Of a DNA stretch of 64,000 nt, positions 41,659 through 50,035 are shown piece after piece. Numbering within the stretch: the stretch's first letter is position 1; each line of letters starts with the position of its first letter. The translations under genes and the position numbers were made by a program. Under the pieces are notes generated by a model that was not told the origin of the DNA, made no database searches, and saw only the letters and a program-made list of their open reading frames with translations. This DNA comes from Flavobacteriaceae bacterium YJPT1-3 (GTDB lineage: Bacteria > Bacteroidota > Bacteroidia > Flavobacteriales > Flavobacteriaceae): the NCBI GenBank assembly GCA_029866965.1, contig CP123444.1, positions 1,095,501 through 1,159,500 of the forward strand, given 5' to 3'.

Positions 41659-41975
41659 TTGGGGTGCTTAAAGCCGTATTCCCGCTCTACTTTACAAATA
41701 CGAAGCTCGTAAGATTCGTACCAGAGCTCCCGTCCCAACTGTTGGGCTTTCTGATGTTCTTCTTCAGCTTTCCAGCGCAGAATGTCTGCTTCGGTCTCCC
41801 AGTACGAAATGGTGATCCCTAGCTCAGAGCGCGCGTGATCCATTCCTAAAAAACCGGGCTGTCGCCTGGCCAGGTATTCCATACGTCTGGCCATTTCTTC
41901 ATAGCCTTCGATATCTGGTCGTTGCTTGGAAGTAAAGATGACCGCGTAGTAGGGAAGAGTTCTTGAAGTGTTCAT
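41655..41975 (-). CDS. antibiotic biosynthesis monooxygenase (ABM) domain protein
   Basis: A 106-residue ferredoxin-like protein: YYAVIFTSKQRP, GYEEMARRMEYLARRQPGFLGMDHARSELGITISYWETEADILRWKAEEEHQ (conserved core given in part). ABM-fold proteins include small cofactor-free oxygenases and heme-degrading proteins; the specific role is unknown. It overlaps cutC by 4 bases (ATGA), so they are coupled. Confidence 0.82.
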   Translation of the reverse strand: MNTSRTLPYYAVIFTSKQRPDIEGYEEMARRMEYLARRQPGFLGMDHARSELGITISYWETEADILRWKAEEEHQKAQQLGRELWYESYELRICKVEREYGFKHPN

Positions 41976-42664
41976 GCTGGTTGATGGGCTAGGTGAACGA
42001 CTTTTTTGAGTTCCTGAAGATCGGAAACCCCATCAGGATGAGCAGGATTTCCTTGCTGCATTCCGGTAGCCGAAAGATGAATACTGGAAAAGCCTGCCGA
42101 CTTGAACAACTCGACCTGGCCGGAATCTATGCCTTTGCCAGGCATGATCTCGATCTGATTGCCCATCTTCGCCTTCAACTGATTGAGCAGCACCAATCCA
42201 TCGGCAGCGGTAGCGGCTTGCCCGGAAGTGAGTATTCGGGTAACCCCAAGTTCGATCAAAGCTTGTAGATGTTCATCCGGATAAGGCACCTCATCAAAGG
42301 CGCGATGAAAAGTAAAGGGTAATGGATACGCCGCCTCGATCAGAAGTTTGGTCGCCTTGAGATCGATCTTGCTATCCGCTTGTATGGCGCCACTTACGAT
42401 ACCGGCAGAGCCTTGTTTTTTAGCATATTGAATGTCAGCAATCATGATTTTAAGCTCTTTGAAATCATAGACAAAGGAACCGGCACGGGGCCGGATCAAT
42501 ACGTGAACTGGTAAACGCAATTGGTTAAGACATTCAGAAATCAGGCCTGCAGAGGGGGTGACTCCTCCCAGGTTCAGCTGGGAGCACAATTCGATGCGAT
42601 CTGCTCCCGCCTCTTGTGCAACGAGCGCAGAGGGTAGGCTGTTGGCACATACCTCTACCTGCAT
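41972..42664 (-). CDS. cutC: copper homeostasis protein CutC family
   Basis: A 230-residue TIM-barrel protein: MQVEVCANSLPSALVAQEAGADRIELCSQLNLGGVTPS, VHVLIRPRAGSFVYDFKEL, TFHRAFDEV and ILTSGQAATAADGL. CutC is widely conserved, but its direct role in copper handling is disputed. It sits between the ABM gene and the asparaginase on one strand, likely one operon. Confidence 0.9.
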   Translation of the reverse strand: MQVEVCANSLPSALVAQEAGADRIELCSQLNLGGVTPSAGLISECLNQLRLPVHVLIRPRAGSFVYDFKELKIMIADIQYAKKQGSAGIVSGAIQADSKIDLKATKLLIEAAYPLPFTFHRAFDEVPYPDEHLQALIELGVTRILTSGQAATAADGLVLLNQLKAKMGNQIEIMPGKGIDSGQVELFKSAGFSSIHLSATGMQQGNPAHPDGVSDLQELKKVVHLAHQPA

Positions 42665-42667
42665 AGG

Positions 42668-43741
42668 CTATTCTTTTTCGTAAATCCCAATGGTAAGATT
42701 GCCTTCTTTGTCCATATGTGCCCGATACATGCCGGCGGTGTTGAATTCCATGGCCACGTTACCCTGGTGATCAATAGCGACGATGCCTCCATCACCTCCC
42801 AGATCGGGTACTTTCTTCTGGATGACCAATTGGGCTGCTTCTTGAAGGCTCATCCCCTTATACTCCATCAAGGCAGAAATATCATGAGCGACCATGGCCC
42901 GGATAAAGTATTCCCCCCATCCAGTGCTGGAGACCGCACAAGTAGCATTATTAGCGTAGGTTCCCGCGCCAATGATGGGAGCGTCACCAATGCGATTCCA
43001 ACGCTTATTAGTCATACCGCCGGTGGAGGTTCCGGCAGCCAGATTTCCATTTTTATCGAGAGCAGCACAGCCCACGGTTCCAAATTTAGCATCCTTAATG
43101 AAAGGATCAGTAAAAGCCGTTTTAGAGTCTCCGTCATGGTCCAGTTCTGTTTGTTCCCGCTCTTTGATGCGCTGCAAGGCGTCAAAGCGTTTTTGGGTAA
43201 AGAAATAGGCGGGATCTACCAGGGTCATGCCCTGTTCCTGGGCGAATGTTTCTGCTCCCTGACCGGCCAGCATCACATGCGGAGAATCATCCATCACTTT
43301 AACCGCCAGGTCAATGGGGTTTTTAATGCGGGTCACGCCCGATACCGCCCCGGCATTTAAGGTGGCTCCATCCATGACTGAGGCATCCAGCTCGTTGGTT
43401 TCTTCATGGGTAAATACAGCACCCTTTCCGGCATTGAACAAAGGGGAGTCTTCCATGATGTTAATGGCCGCAGTCACCGCTTCCATGGCCTCTCCACCAG
43501 CTTCTAAGATTTGATGACCGGCGCGAATGGCTTCCTCTAATTTCGCCTTGTAGGCCATTTCTAGCGAATCAGTCATGTTCTTTTTTAAGATGGTACCGGC
43601 CCCACCGTGAATCACCAAACCAAAATTTGGGGTGTCTGATGAAGGGGTGGTCTCGGCGGTATTCTCCGCGGGCGTTGTTTCTTGATTAGTACAACTAAGC
43701 AGGGATAAACAGGTACATAAAAGAAGTAAGATGTTGCGCAT
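42668..43741 (-). CDS. isoaspartyl peptidase / plant-type L-asparaginase, lipoprotein form
   Basis: A 357-residue Ntn hydrolase with lipoprotein signal MRNILLLLCTCLSLLSC. The self-cleavage site is DAKFGTVGCAALDKNGNLAAGTSTGG (the Thr of GTVG becomes the N-terminal nucleophile), with FGLVIHGGAGTI at the start of the alpha chain and WNRIGDAPIIGAGTYANN after it. It splits isoaspartyl peptides or asparagine in the periplasm or on the surface. It starts 3 bases upstream of cutC on the same strand. Confidence 0.88.
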   Translation of the reverse strand: MRNILLLLCTCLSLLSCTNQETTPAENTAETTPSSDTPNFGLVIHGGAGTILKKNMTDSLEMAYKAKLEEAIRAGHQILEAGGEAMEAVTAAINIMEDSPLFNAGKGAVFTHEETNELDASVMDGATLNAGAVSGVTRIKNPIDLAVKVMDDSPHVMLAGQGAETFAQEQGMTLVDPAYFFTQKRFDALQRIKEREQTELDHDGDSKTAFTDPFIKDAKFGTVGCAALDKNGNLAAGTSTGGMTNKRWNRIGDAPIIGAGTYANNATCAVSSTGWGEYFIRAMVAHDISALMEYKGMSLQEAAQLVIQKKVPDLGGDGGIVAIDHQGNVAMEFNTAGMYRAHMDKEGNLTIGIYEKE

Positions 43742-43800
43742 GAGTGTTGTGAATTAAGTTCGTTTTTAAAGATATTACTTAATTGTTGGGGGTTAAAATT

Positions 43801-43814
43801 GCTTTCGCGAAAGC
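43801..43814. repeat. HIP-like palindrome, intergenic copy
   Basis: Exact GCTTTCGCGAAAGC followed by GC, lying between the divergent asparaginase and CAP genes. Confidence 0.85.
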
Positions 43815-43888
43815 GCAATAAACCAGCTGGATTTTAACACAGACGCTTGTTAAAATCGATGAAATACACAAATTAGACGATAAAATGT

Positions 43889-43918
43889 TTGTTTTGATGG
43901 TCTTTTTTGCTATGTTTG
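43889..43918 (+). promoter_or_regulatory. Bacteroidota promoter of the CAP-domain gene
   Basis: TTTG (-33), 19 bases, then TATGTTTG (-7), a near-perfect match to the Bacteroidota vegetative consensus; start codon 27 bases downstream. Confidence 0.75.
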
Positions 43919-43944
43919 TTACCTATAACTCATAACCCCAAATT

Positions 43945-44442
43945 ATGAATCTTATTACTCGAAGTCTATTCGCACTTGCTTTTTTGTGCTTTGCGGTGTC
44001 CTGTAGCCAAGACAAAGATACCGTTCAGGATAGCGTAGATCTTTCTACCAGCGTTTCAGAACTCAATCATCAAAAGACCTTCTCTGACGAAATTTTAGTC
44101 CTGGTGAATGAACATCGGGAGTCTATGGGTTTGAACGCCTTAGAAAAAGACATCCCTGTGGTGAATGAGGCCGTAAAACATTCAGAATACATGATCGAGC
44201 AACAAAAAATCAGTCATGATAACTTCTTTGATCGTGCAGATCATTTAAAAGACTTAGGTGCTGCTCGGGTAAGTGAAAATGTCGCCTTTGGGTATAAGAC
44301 AGCCCGTGAGGTGGTCGATGCCTGGATAGGTAGCGAAGGACATCGCAGAACTTTAGAAGGTGACTATACCCATACCGGCATTGGGGTGCTGGCATCTACT
44401 GGAGGTCAAACCTATTTCACCCACATCTTTGTAAAAAAATAA
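43945..44442 (+). CDS. CAP (SCP/PR1) domain lipoprotein
   Basis: A 165-residue protein with signal MNLITRSLFALAFLCFAVSC and lipid Cys at 20. The CAP fold follows: ILVLVNEHRESMGLNALEKD, AVKHSEYMIEQQKISHDNFFDRADHL (His-Asp), VSENVAFG, DAWIGSEGHRRTLEGDYTHTGIG (second His-Glu). Secreted CAP proteins have varied or unknown roles. It is monocistronic, with its own clear promoter. Confidence 0.88.
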   Translation: MNLITRSLFALAFLCFAVSCSQDKDTVQDSVDLSTSVSELNHQKTFSDEILVLVNEHRESMGLNALEKDIPVVNEAVKHSEYMIEQQKISHDNFFDRADHLKDLGAARVSENVAFGYKTAREVVDAWIGSEGHRRTLEGDYTHTGIGVLASTGGQTYFTHIFVKK

Positions 44443-44466
44443 ACCACTCCAATCCTATTAATTGCA

Positions 44467-44513
44467 TTGGTCACTGAAGTATGATTTTGTACATTTAATA
44501 GGTATAAAATCAT
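44467..44513 (+). promoter_or_regulatory. probable promoter with inverted repeat ahead of 3-hydroxyanthranilate dioxygenase
   Basis: TTG at 44467, 20 bases, then TACATTTA (one change from TAnnTTTG). The arms ATGATTTT (44481) and AAAATCAT (44506) form an inverted repeat enclosing the -7 element, a position suitable for a repressor site. No regulator gene is adjacent. Confidence 0.4.
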
Positions 44514-44523
44514 ATTTCTTTTT

Positions 44524-45057
44524 ATGGCCATCCCTGCTCCTTTTAATCTTCAACAGTGGATTGACGAAAACCGTCAACTCCTTAAGCCACCCGTAGGCAA
44601 TAAGAATCTGTACAAGGATGCCGGAGATTATATTGTCATGATCGTTGGCGGTCCCAACGCCCGAAAAGATTACCATTACAACGAAACGGAAGAGCTGTTT
44701 TATCAGCTGGAAGGCCATATCGAAGTGCATGTGCAGGACGAGGGGAAAAAGCGCACCATGAAATTAGGTCCGGGTGATATGTATCTGCATCCGGCGAAGG
44801 TTCCGCACAGTCCGGTGAGGCATGAGAATAGCATAGGCCTGGTGGTCGAAGTCAAACGCACCGATGAAGAAACTCTCGATGGGTTGTTGTGGTATTGTGA
44901 CCATTGCAATAACAAACTGCATGAGACCTATTTTCACTTAGAGGATATAGAAAAAGACTTTTTACCGCGCTTTCGCGAATTCTACGGTAGTAAAGAACTG
45001 CGCACCTGCGATCAATGCGGGGAGGTTATGGAAACCGATCCGCGCTTCACGGATTAA
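44524..45057 (+). CDS. nbaC: 3-hydroxyanthranilate 3,4-dioxygenase
   Basis: A 177-residue cupin. The start FNLQQWIDENRQLLKPPVGNK and NARKDYHYNETEELFYQLEGH match the bacterial HAAO family with its iron ligands (His, Glu, later His in HPAKVPHSP). The C terminus carries the second rubredoxin-like iron site as CDHCNNKL and CDQCGE, as in bacterial enzymes. It opens 3-hydroxyanthranilate in the kynurenine pathway towards NAD or tryptophan breakdown. The next gene is an aldehyde dehydrogenase. A partial palindrome at 44969 encodes RFREF. Confidence 0.93.
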   Translation: MAIPAPFNLQQWIDENRQLLKPPVGNKNLYKDAGDYIVMIVGGPNARKDYHYNETEELFYQLEGHIEVHVQDEGKKRTMKLGPGDMYLHPAKVPHSPVRHENSIGLVVEVKRTDEETLDGLLWYCDHCNNKLHETYFHLEDIEKDFLPRFREFYGSKELRTCDQCGEVMETDPRFTD

Positions 45058-45153
45058 TTGAAGGGGCTCAATTCCCTAGGCAGAGCCTAACGACCAACAG
45101 CCTCTCCTTTGCATTTTCCTCAGATCAGTCTGCATTCAGCGCCTCATATTCAG

Positions 45154-45161
45154 TATATTTG
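45154..45161 (+). promoter_or_regulatory. -7 element ahead of the aldehyde dehydrogenase
   Basis: TATATTTG fits the TAnnTTTG consensus, 36 bases before the start codon. No clear -33 element. Confidence 0.5.
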
Positions 45162-45197
45162 CATTTTAAAAGCAAATTCTTAAGAAAATAACAATAT

Positions 45198-46751
45198 ATG
45201 AGCGCAGTAGCGACTGATTTCGGAATCGAAAAAGCCCTTCAGGAACTGGGTATTCAAAAGGTTAATGACGGAACTTCTACCGGGTCTTCCTGGTTTTCCG
45301 GGGGGTCTGAAATAGTTTCTTCTTCACCGGTGGACGGCGCCCAAATTGCCACGGTAAAGAGTACCACTCAGGAAGATTATGAGCAGGTGATGAAATCCGC
45401 CACCGAGGCTTTTAAAATGTGGCGTAAAAAGCCGGCTCCTTTACGCGGAGAGATCGTACGCCAGTTTGGTGAGGAATTACGCCGCCTTAAAGAACCCCTG
45501 GGTAAATTGGTCTCCTATGAAATGGGGAAATCCTACCAGGAAGGTCTGGGAGAAGTTCAAGAAATGATCGATATCTGTGATTTTGCGGTGGGACTTTCGC
45601 GTCAGCTGCACGGCCTGACCATGCACAGTGAACGTCCTGGACATCGCATGTATGAACAGTACCATCCCCTGGGAGTGGTGGGCATCATTTCCGCTTTCAA
45701 TTTCCCGGTTGCCGTATGGGCCTGGAATACCGCTCTGGCCTGGGTATGTGGAGATGTTTGCGTCTGGAAACCCAGTGAAAAGACGCCGCTGTGTGGAGTG
45801 GCCTGCCAGCACATCATTGCTACCGTTTTAGCCAAAAATAATCTTCCGGAGGGCATCTCTTGCTTGATCAATGGAGATTACCAGGTGGGGGAGATGATGA
45901 CGAAAGACAGTCGGATTCCTTTAGTTTCAGCCACAGGTTCTACCCGAATGGGTAAGATCGTTGCTCAAACAGTCGCAGCGCGATTAGGGAAAAGCTTATT
46001 GGAACTAGGTGGGAATAATGCCATTATAGTCACCCCGGACGCCGACATTAAAATGACGGTCATTGGGGCTGTTTTTGGCGCAGTGGGGACCTGCGGTCAG
46101 CGATGTACCTCAACCAGAAGATTGATCATTCACGAAAGTATTTACGATCAGGTAAAAGAGGCCTTGGTCAAGGCCTACGATCAGTTGCGCATTGGCAATC
46201 CGCTGGATGAAAATAACCATGTTGGACCTTTGATCGATCAGGATGCTGTAGCCATGTACCAGGACGCGCTGAAGCGTGTCAGAGAAGAAGGCGGAACTGT
46301 TCTTCTTGAAGGGGGTGTGCTATCCGGTGAGGGCTACGAAAGTGGATGTTATGTTAAACCGGCCATCGCCGAAGCTCAGAACCATTACGATATTGTGCAG
46401 CATGAAACCTTTGCTCCAGTCTTATATCTATTGAAGTATAGCGGTAGTGTGGAGCATGCTATTGAAATCCAAAATGGTGTGAGTCAGGGGCTATCGTCTG
46501 CCATTATGACCAACAATCTGCGAGAGGCCGAACGCTTCCTTTCTGTAGCCGGATCGGATTGCGGGATCGCCAACGTGAACATTGGAACATCAGGTGCTGA
46601 AATTGGAGGGGCTTTTGGTGGTGAAAAAGATACGGGCGGCGGACGTGAGAGTGGTTCTGATGCCTGGAAGGTGTATATGCGTCGACAGACCAATACCATC
46701 AATTATACGGAAGATCTCCCCCTTGCTCAAGGCATTAAATTCGATCTGTAA
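45198..46751 (+). CDS. ALDH7-type aldehyde dehydrogenase (probable aminoadipate-semialdehyde/P6C dehydrogenase)
   Basis: A 517-residue NAD(P)-dependent aldehyde dehydrogenase. The catalytic Cys lies in GTCGQRCTSTRR, and the general-base Glu in LLELGGNNAIIV. NAD-site segments include GIISAFNFPVAVWAWNTALA and WKPSEKTPLCG. The NFPVAVWAWN and CGQRCTSTRR wording and overall length fit the ALDH7/antiquitin group (lysine breakdown) better than 2-aminomuconate semialdehyde dehydrogenase. Its place next to HAAO hints at a shared catabolic role, which is inference. A bidirectional terminator follows. Confidence 0.88.
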   Translation: MSAVATDFGIEKALQELGIQKVNDGTSTGSSWFSGGSEIVSSSPVDGAQIATVKSTTQEDYEQVMKSATEAFKMWRKKPAPLRGEIVRQFGEELRRLKEPLGKLVSYEMGKSYQEGLGEVQEMIDICDFAVGLSRQLHGLTMHSERPGHRMYEQYHPLGVVGIISAFNFPVAVWAWNTALAWVCGDVCVWKPSEKTPLCGVACQHIIATVLAKNNLPEGISCLINGDYQVGEMMTKDSRIPLVSATGSTRMGKIVAQTVAARLGKSLLELGGNNAIIVTPDADIKMTVIGAVFGAVGTCGQRCTSTRRLIIHESIYDQVKEALVKAYDQLRIGNPLDENNHVGPLIDQDAVAMYQDALKRVREEGGTVLLEGGVLSGEGYESGCYVKPAIAEAQNHYDIVQHETFAPVLYLLKYSGSVEHAIEIQNGVSQGLSSAIMTNNLREAERFLSVAGSDCGIANVNIGTSGAEIGGAFGGEKDTGGGRESGSDAWKVYMRRQTNTINYTEDLPLAQGIKFDL

Positions 46752-46772
46752 TTTTAAGTGTAAGTCGAAGCT

Positions 46773-46805
46773 AAAGCCACCTGCTAAAACGCAGGTGGCT
46801 TTTTG
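46773..46805 (+). terminator. bidirectional terminator between the ALDH and DUF2306 genes
   Basis: Stem AAAGCCACCTGC / GCAGGTGGCTTT with loop TAAAAC and a T run, lying at the convergent junction of the two genes. Confidence 0.88.
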
Positions 46806-47294
46806 TTAGGTAAATTGCTGAGCCCACTGAAGTTTCTTCTTCTTAAAGAAATAGCTGCCTATCCAGCCGGTCGCTCCACTGGAGACTCCAACCAATATAT
46901 AGAAAAGAGCAAAACTTTCGTCGCCCACTTGCAAAAGCATCGGTAAGCGGGTAAAGACCTCTGCGCAAAAGGCACAGTAAAGTCCAATCACACTCCAATA
47001 CATAAAACTGAAGTGTAAGGCCAGATAGTCTTTTCGCTTTCGCCTCCAAATGGGAATCATGCCCGCCAAGAGAGTAAGGCTACTCAGTACGGCAAAAAGG
47101 TGTAAAATACCAAAGTGCCCATGCAAACGGTAGATAAAAAAAGAGGTGACCAGCACGGTGATCATACTGATCACATACAGATAACCCCATTGTTTATGCT
47201 TCAGCGTTGCTTTCGTCTGAATCAAAACGACAGTTCCTGTGGCTAAAGCCACAAGGGAAGCTATCAAATGAATGGTTCCGATGGTAGAAAACAT
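46806..47294 (-). CDS. DUF2306-like membrane protein
   Basis: A 162-residue protein with four or five TM segments and conserved histidines on the membrane edge (IGTIHLIASLVALATGTVVL, KHKQWGYLYVISM, RLHGHFGILHLFAVLS). The pattern H-x-x-x-G-x-x-Y in the first part resembles the DUF2306 family of predicted membrane proteins, of unknown function. Confidence 0.6.
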   Translation of the reverse strand: MFSTIGTIHLIASLVALATGTVVLIQTKATLKHKQWGYLYVISMITVLVTSFFIYRLHGHFGILHLFAVLSSLTLLAGMIPIWRRKRKDYLALHFSFMYWSVIGLYCAFCAEVFTRLPMLLQVGDESFALFYILVGVSSGATGWIGSYFFKKKKLQWAQQFT

Positions 47295-47390
47295 GATTTT
47301 TTTAAGGCAAGATAAACTCGCTAGTAGTTGCAGGTGAATACGTCTGACCGAATTGTCATTGCAGTAGGATGAACTGTCGAAGCTTGTATG

Positions 47391-48479
47391 TTATCCAAAG
47401 AGATAGGACAATAAAAAGAGAAGTAAAAGCCCTCCGACAATGGTAAAGAAGATCTTCCAAAACGAGTAGGGACGCTTGCCTTTGATCATCCCATTCTCTC
47501 CATTGATATAAAAATTATAGTGCTTTCCCCGATAGCGATAGGTGCTGATGTATACCGGGAGTAAAACGTGTTTAAAAGTTTCTTCTTCGAGTTGGAGGTC
47601 CAATTGACTCACTCGCTGTTCATCACCACCAATATCTTTTCGCGCCCAGCGCTCGGCAATAGCTTTCATCTCCTGCTGCGCCTGCAAATGGCCGTCCTGA
47701 AGGGGTAAGGTATATTTCTCGGTGACAAATCCGGCTAAAAACTTACTGCTGAACGGCTGTAATTTGGTCAGGTTCCAACGGGCGACTGCAGCAGGAATTC
47801 TACCGGTACTTTTGACTGATGCTGCGATGACCGTATCATCCACAAATCCTGCTACGCGACCTGCTGCGCTGCTCCATCGGGTACGGCGCTCTTGGCGGGT
47901 ACGTGTTTTGCCCTTAGAATCCCGGTAAGTTTTGGTCACGTAGTAATGATCACCACGCTGGCCCTGGTAATCAGCGGTCAATTGAGCGTCAAAGGTCCAG
48001 TAAGGGAGGTATAAACCTTTGGTTAGTTCAGGATCTAGAGCCGCTTTTTTGAGTTTATTGGGAGCAAACCACAATCCATCCACCCATTGTTTAAAAATGG
48101 CATACGATCGTTTAGGATCGATCTGGAACGGGAGTACCGCCCCGGGAAGGATCCATTCTTCCTGATGCAGATCTTCAGTGATCAATACTTCTCCACAATA
48201 CACACAATGCAACGACTTGTAGTGCTCTTCCACATGCTGGTTGGCACCGCAATTACGGCATTGAAGCATGGATATGGATTCACTATAAGATTGGGCGCCC
48301 ATTTTCTGAAGGTAGGCTTGAAGCTCCAACTCATGAATGGAAGCGGTTGTTTCTATCGCTTCCTCATGCCCACAATAGGCACAGGTAATGGATGTCGTAC
48401 CCGGTTTGTAGTGCAGAGCGGCACCACAATTCTTGCAGACTTTTTTAAGCTCGGTATCGAGAGGTGGTACCTCGTTCAT
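47391..48479 (-). CDS. zinc-ribbon membrane protein, YdjG-like
   Basis: A 362-residue protein. Two N-terminal zinc ribbons (VCKNCGAALHY...CAYCGHEE and CRNCGANQHV...CVYCGEVL) are followed by a long soluble region and one C-terminal TM segment (FTIVGGLLLLFLLSYLFG). Such proteins are often misannotated as PriA/helicase because of the ribbons; no helicase motif is present. It lies 54 bases after the SPFH-GYF gene on the same strand. From family knowledge, Bacillus YdjG and the SPFH protein YdjI work together in a membrane stress module. Confidence 0.65.
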   Translation of the reverse strand: MNEVPPLDTELKKVCKNCGAALHYKPGTTSITCAYCGHEEAIETTASIHELELQAYLQKMGAQSYSESISMLQCRNCGANQHVEEHYKSLHCVYCGEVLITEDLHQEEWILPGAVLPFQIDPKRSYAIFKQWVDGLWFAPNKLKKAALDPELTKGLYLPYWTFDAQLTADYQGQRGDHYYVTKTYRDSKGKTRTRQERRTRWSSAAGRVAGFVDDTVIAASVKSTGRIPAAVARWNLTKLQPFSSKFLAGFVTEKYTLPLQDGHLQAQQEMKAIAERWARKDIGGDEQRVSQLDLQLEEETFKHVLLPVYISTYRYRGKHYNFYINGENGMIKGKRPYSFWKIFFTIVGGLLLLFLLSYLFG

Positions 48480-48532
48480 AGCTGCGATTGATCCTTAAGG
48501 ACGATTGTATTCATTGACCCAATCTGTGCGTA

Positions 48533-49654
48533 TTATTGACCGGGTAAGGGGGGTGGCGTGTTCCCGCCTAAAAAGGCTTTGAGCTCAGTAACTTCTTGCA
48601 GGGGCTTCCAGGTGTCCATACCTTGTTTCCAGATGAGACTGTCTTTATTGATAGTACGCGATGCAAAAAGGGCGCGTAATTGATCAAAGGACACCGGACC
48701 TTGTTGTTGACCGTTAGTGGCATAGAAATAAGTAACAGCGGCAGGAATCGGTGGAGGGGTCACCGCTTGTGAGGCCCCGGCTGTCATTTGCGGGTTCATG
48801 AGTCCGCCCATTTGCTGAGCGAGCACAAAGCCCATACCCATGCCCATACCGGCACCTGCAGTACCGCCTTCATTTTTGGCTGCAGCCTCTACGGCTTTTG
48901 CGGTTTTGAACTGGGTCAGCTTTTGGAGATCGAGTTTGTCGATACGGCTGTATTCGAAAATTTCTTTTTTAAGTTCTTCCGGCATAGAAACATTCTCGAT
49001 GAAGAACTTCTCCAAGCGGATGCCTACACTTTCAAATTCAGGACCCATGACCTCTCGGCAGGTTTCTGAAAGCTCTGTGGTGTTGGCTGCATACAATTCT
49101 ATGGGCAGATTGGCCTCACCCACCGTATCGGTAAATCGGGTTGCGATGAGACTCTTAAGGTGTTCATTGATCTCAAAGTTGGTGAAATTGTTGTCCGTAC
49201 CCACAATATCCTTGATGAATTTGCCCGCATCGCTGATGCGAAAAGCATAGGTGCCAAAGGCTCTGATCTCCACGAGACCAAATCGGTCGTCGCTCAGGGT
49301 GACCGGATTTTTAGTCCCCCATTTTTCATCAGTAAACAGATGGGTATTGACGAAATAGACTTCCGCCTTAAATGGACTATCAAATCCGTATTTCCAACCT
49401 TTCAGGGTGGTGAGAATAGGGAGGTTCTGGGTGTTGAGGGTATAAGTGCCCGGCCCAAAAACATCGGCCAGTTGACCTTCATTGACGAAGACGGCAGTCT
49501 GACCTTCCCGAACGATCAGTTTGGCATTATTCTTTATTTCGTTCTGATAGCGTTCAAAGCGATGTGCAATCGTATCGTCCGTATAATCCAGCCACTCGAT
49601 GATATCGATAAATTCGTGGCTCAATTTCTCTTTGATTTTGTCAAAAATCCCCAT
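48533..49654 (-). CDS. SPFH (YdjI/virion-core-like) protein with C-terminal GYF_2 domain
   Basis: A 373-residue protein from MGIFDKIKEKLSHEFIDIIEW (three more residues are possible upstream). The N-terminal two thirds form the SPFH/band-7 domain of the virion-core/YdjI group (GQTAVFVNEGQLADVFGPGTYTL, LIATRFTDTVGEANLP). A Gly/Met-rich linker (GAGMGMGMGFVLAQQMGG) follows, then a GYF_2 domain (YFYATNGQQQGPVSFDQLRALF, LIWKQGMDTWKPL). SPFH proteins form membrane rafts or scaffolds; GYF domains bind proline-rich peptides. Probable partner: the adjacent zinc-ribbon protein. Confidence 0.82.
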   Translation of the reverse strand: MGIFDKIKEKLSHEFIDIIEWLDYTDDTIAHRFERYQNEIKNNAKLIVREGQTAVFVNEGQLADVFGPGTYTLNTQNLPILTTLKGWKYGFDSPFKAEVYFVNTHLFTDEKWGTKNPVTLSDDRFGLVEIRAFGTYAFRISDAGKFIKDIVGTDNNFTNFEINEHLKSLIATRFTDTVGEANLPIELYAANTTELSETCREVMGPEFESVGIRLEKFFIENVSMPEELKKEIFEYSRIDKLDLQKLTQFKTAKAVEAAAKNEGGTAGAGMGMGMGFVLAQQMGGLMNPQMTAGASQAVTPPPIPAAVTYFYATNGQQQGPVSFDQLRALFASRTINKDSLIWKQGMDTWKPLQEVTELKAFLGGNTPPPLPGQ

Positions 49655-49732
49655 GGTTGTCAATGTTTGATTGAAGTAAGGAAGATACTAATTTAATGGT
49701 ATCCGCACCAAGCGTCTTGATCAGGGTTAGAT

Positions 49733-49764
49733 AAAAAAAGCCCTGCTGTTTGGTGCAGCAGGGC
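49733..49764 (-). terminator. intrinsic terminator after the 40-residue ORF
   Basis: On the minus strand GCCCTGCTG and CAGCAGGGC form a 9-bp stem with a 7-base loop, followed by seven T. It ends a short transcript from the small gene upstream. Confidence 0.85.
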
Positions 49765-49796
49765 AAGTCTGTGAAATGGAATGGCTAATAAAAGTT

Positions 49797-49919
49797 TTAC
49801 TCTAATTCAAATTCAAAAGACTCTCCGTTGGGCAGTTCCAGGGAGAAATACGAAATATTGAATTCTGCATCTTTGACTATCGTTTCAAGCACTCCCAAAT
49901 CGTTCTCTAGCGTTTTCAT
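49797..49919 (-). CDS. 40-residue acidic small protein
   Basis: Read from the minus strand: MKTLENDLGVLETIVKDAEF, then NISYFSLELPNGESFEFELE and stop. It is amphipathic and acidic at its C terminus. A strong terminator follows 32 bases after the stop, so it looks like a real monocistronic small gene. No function is known to me. Confidence 0.6.
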   Translation of the reverse strand: MKTLENDLGVLETIVKDAEFNISYFSLELPNGESFEFELE

Positions 49920-50035
49920 AATGTATTGAATTAGGATTCCTTACAAATATGAACAAGAAATCAGCGCTGATCCCTAGCTTTTTGCCTGATTCTCCAAGGG
50001 GTAAATTCCCCTAATTTTGCCGATTGAAAGAGTAG

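Noticed and set aside
47391-48479. Primosomal protein N' / helicase annotation
   Set aside because: Only the zinc ribbons are shared; no Walker or helicase motifs exist, and a C-terminal TM segment does.
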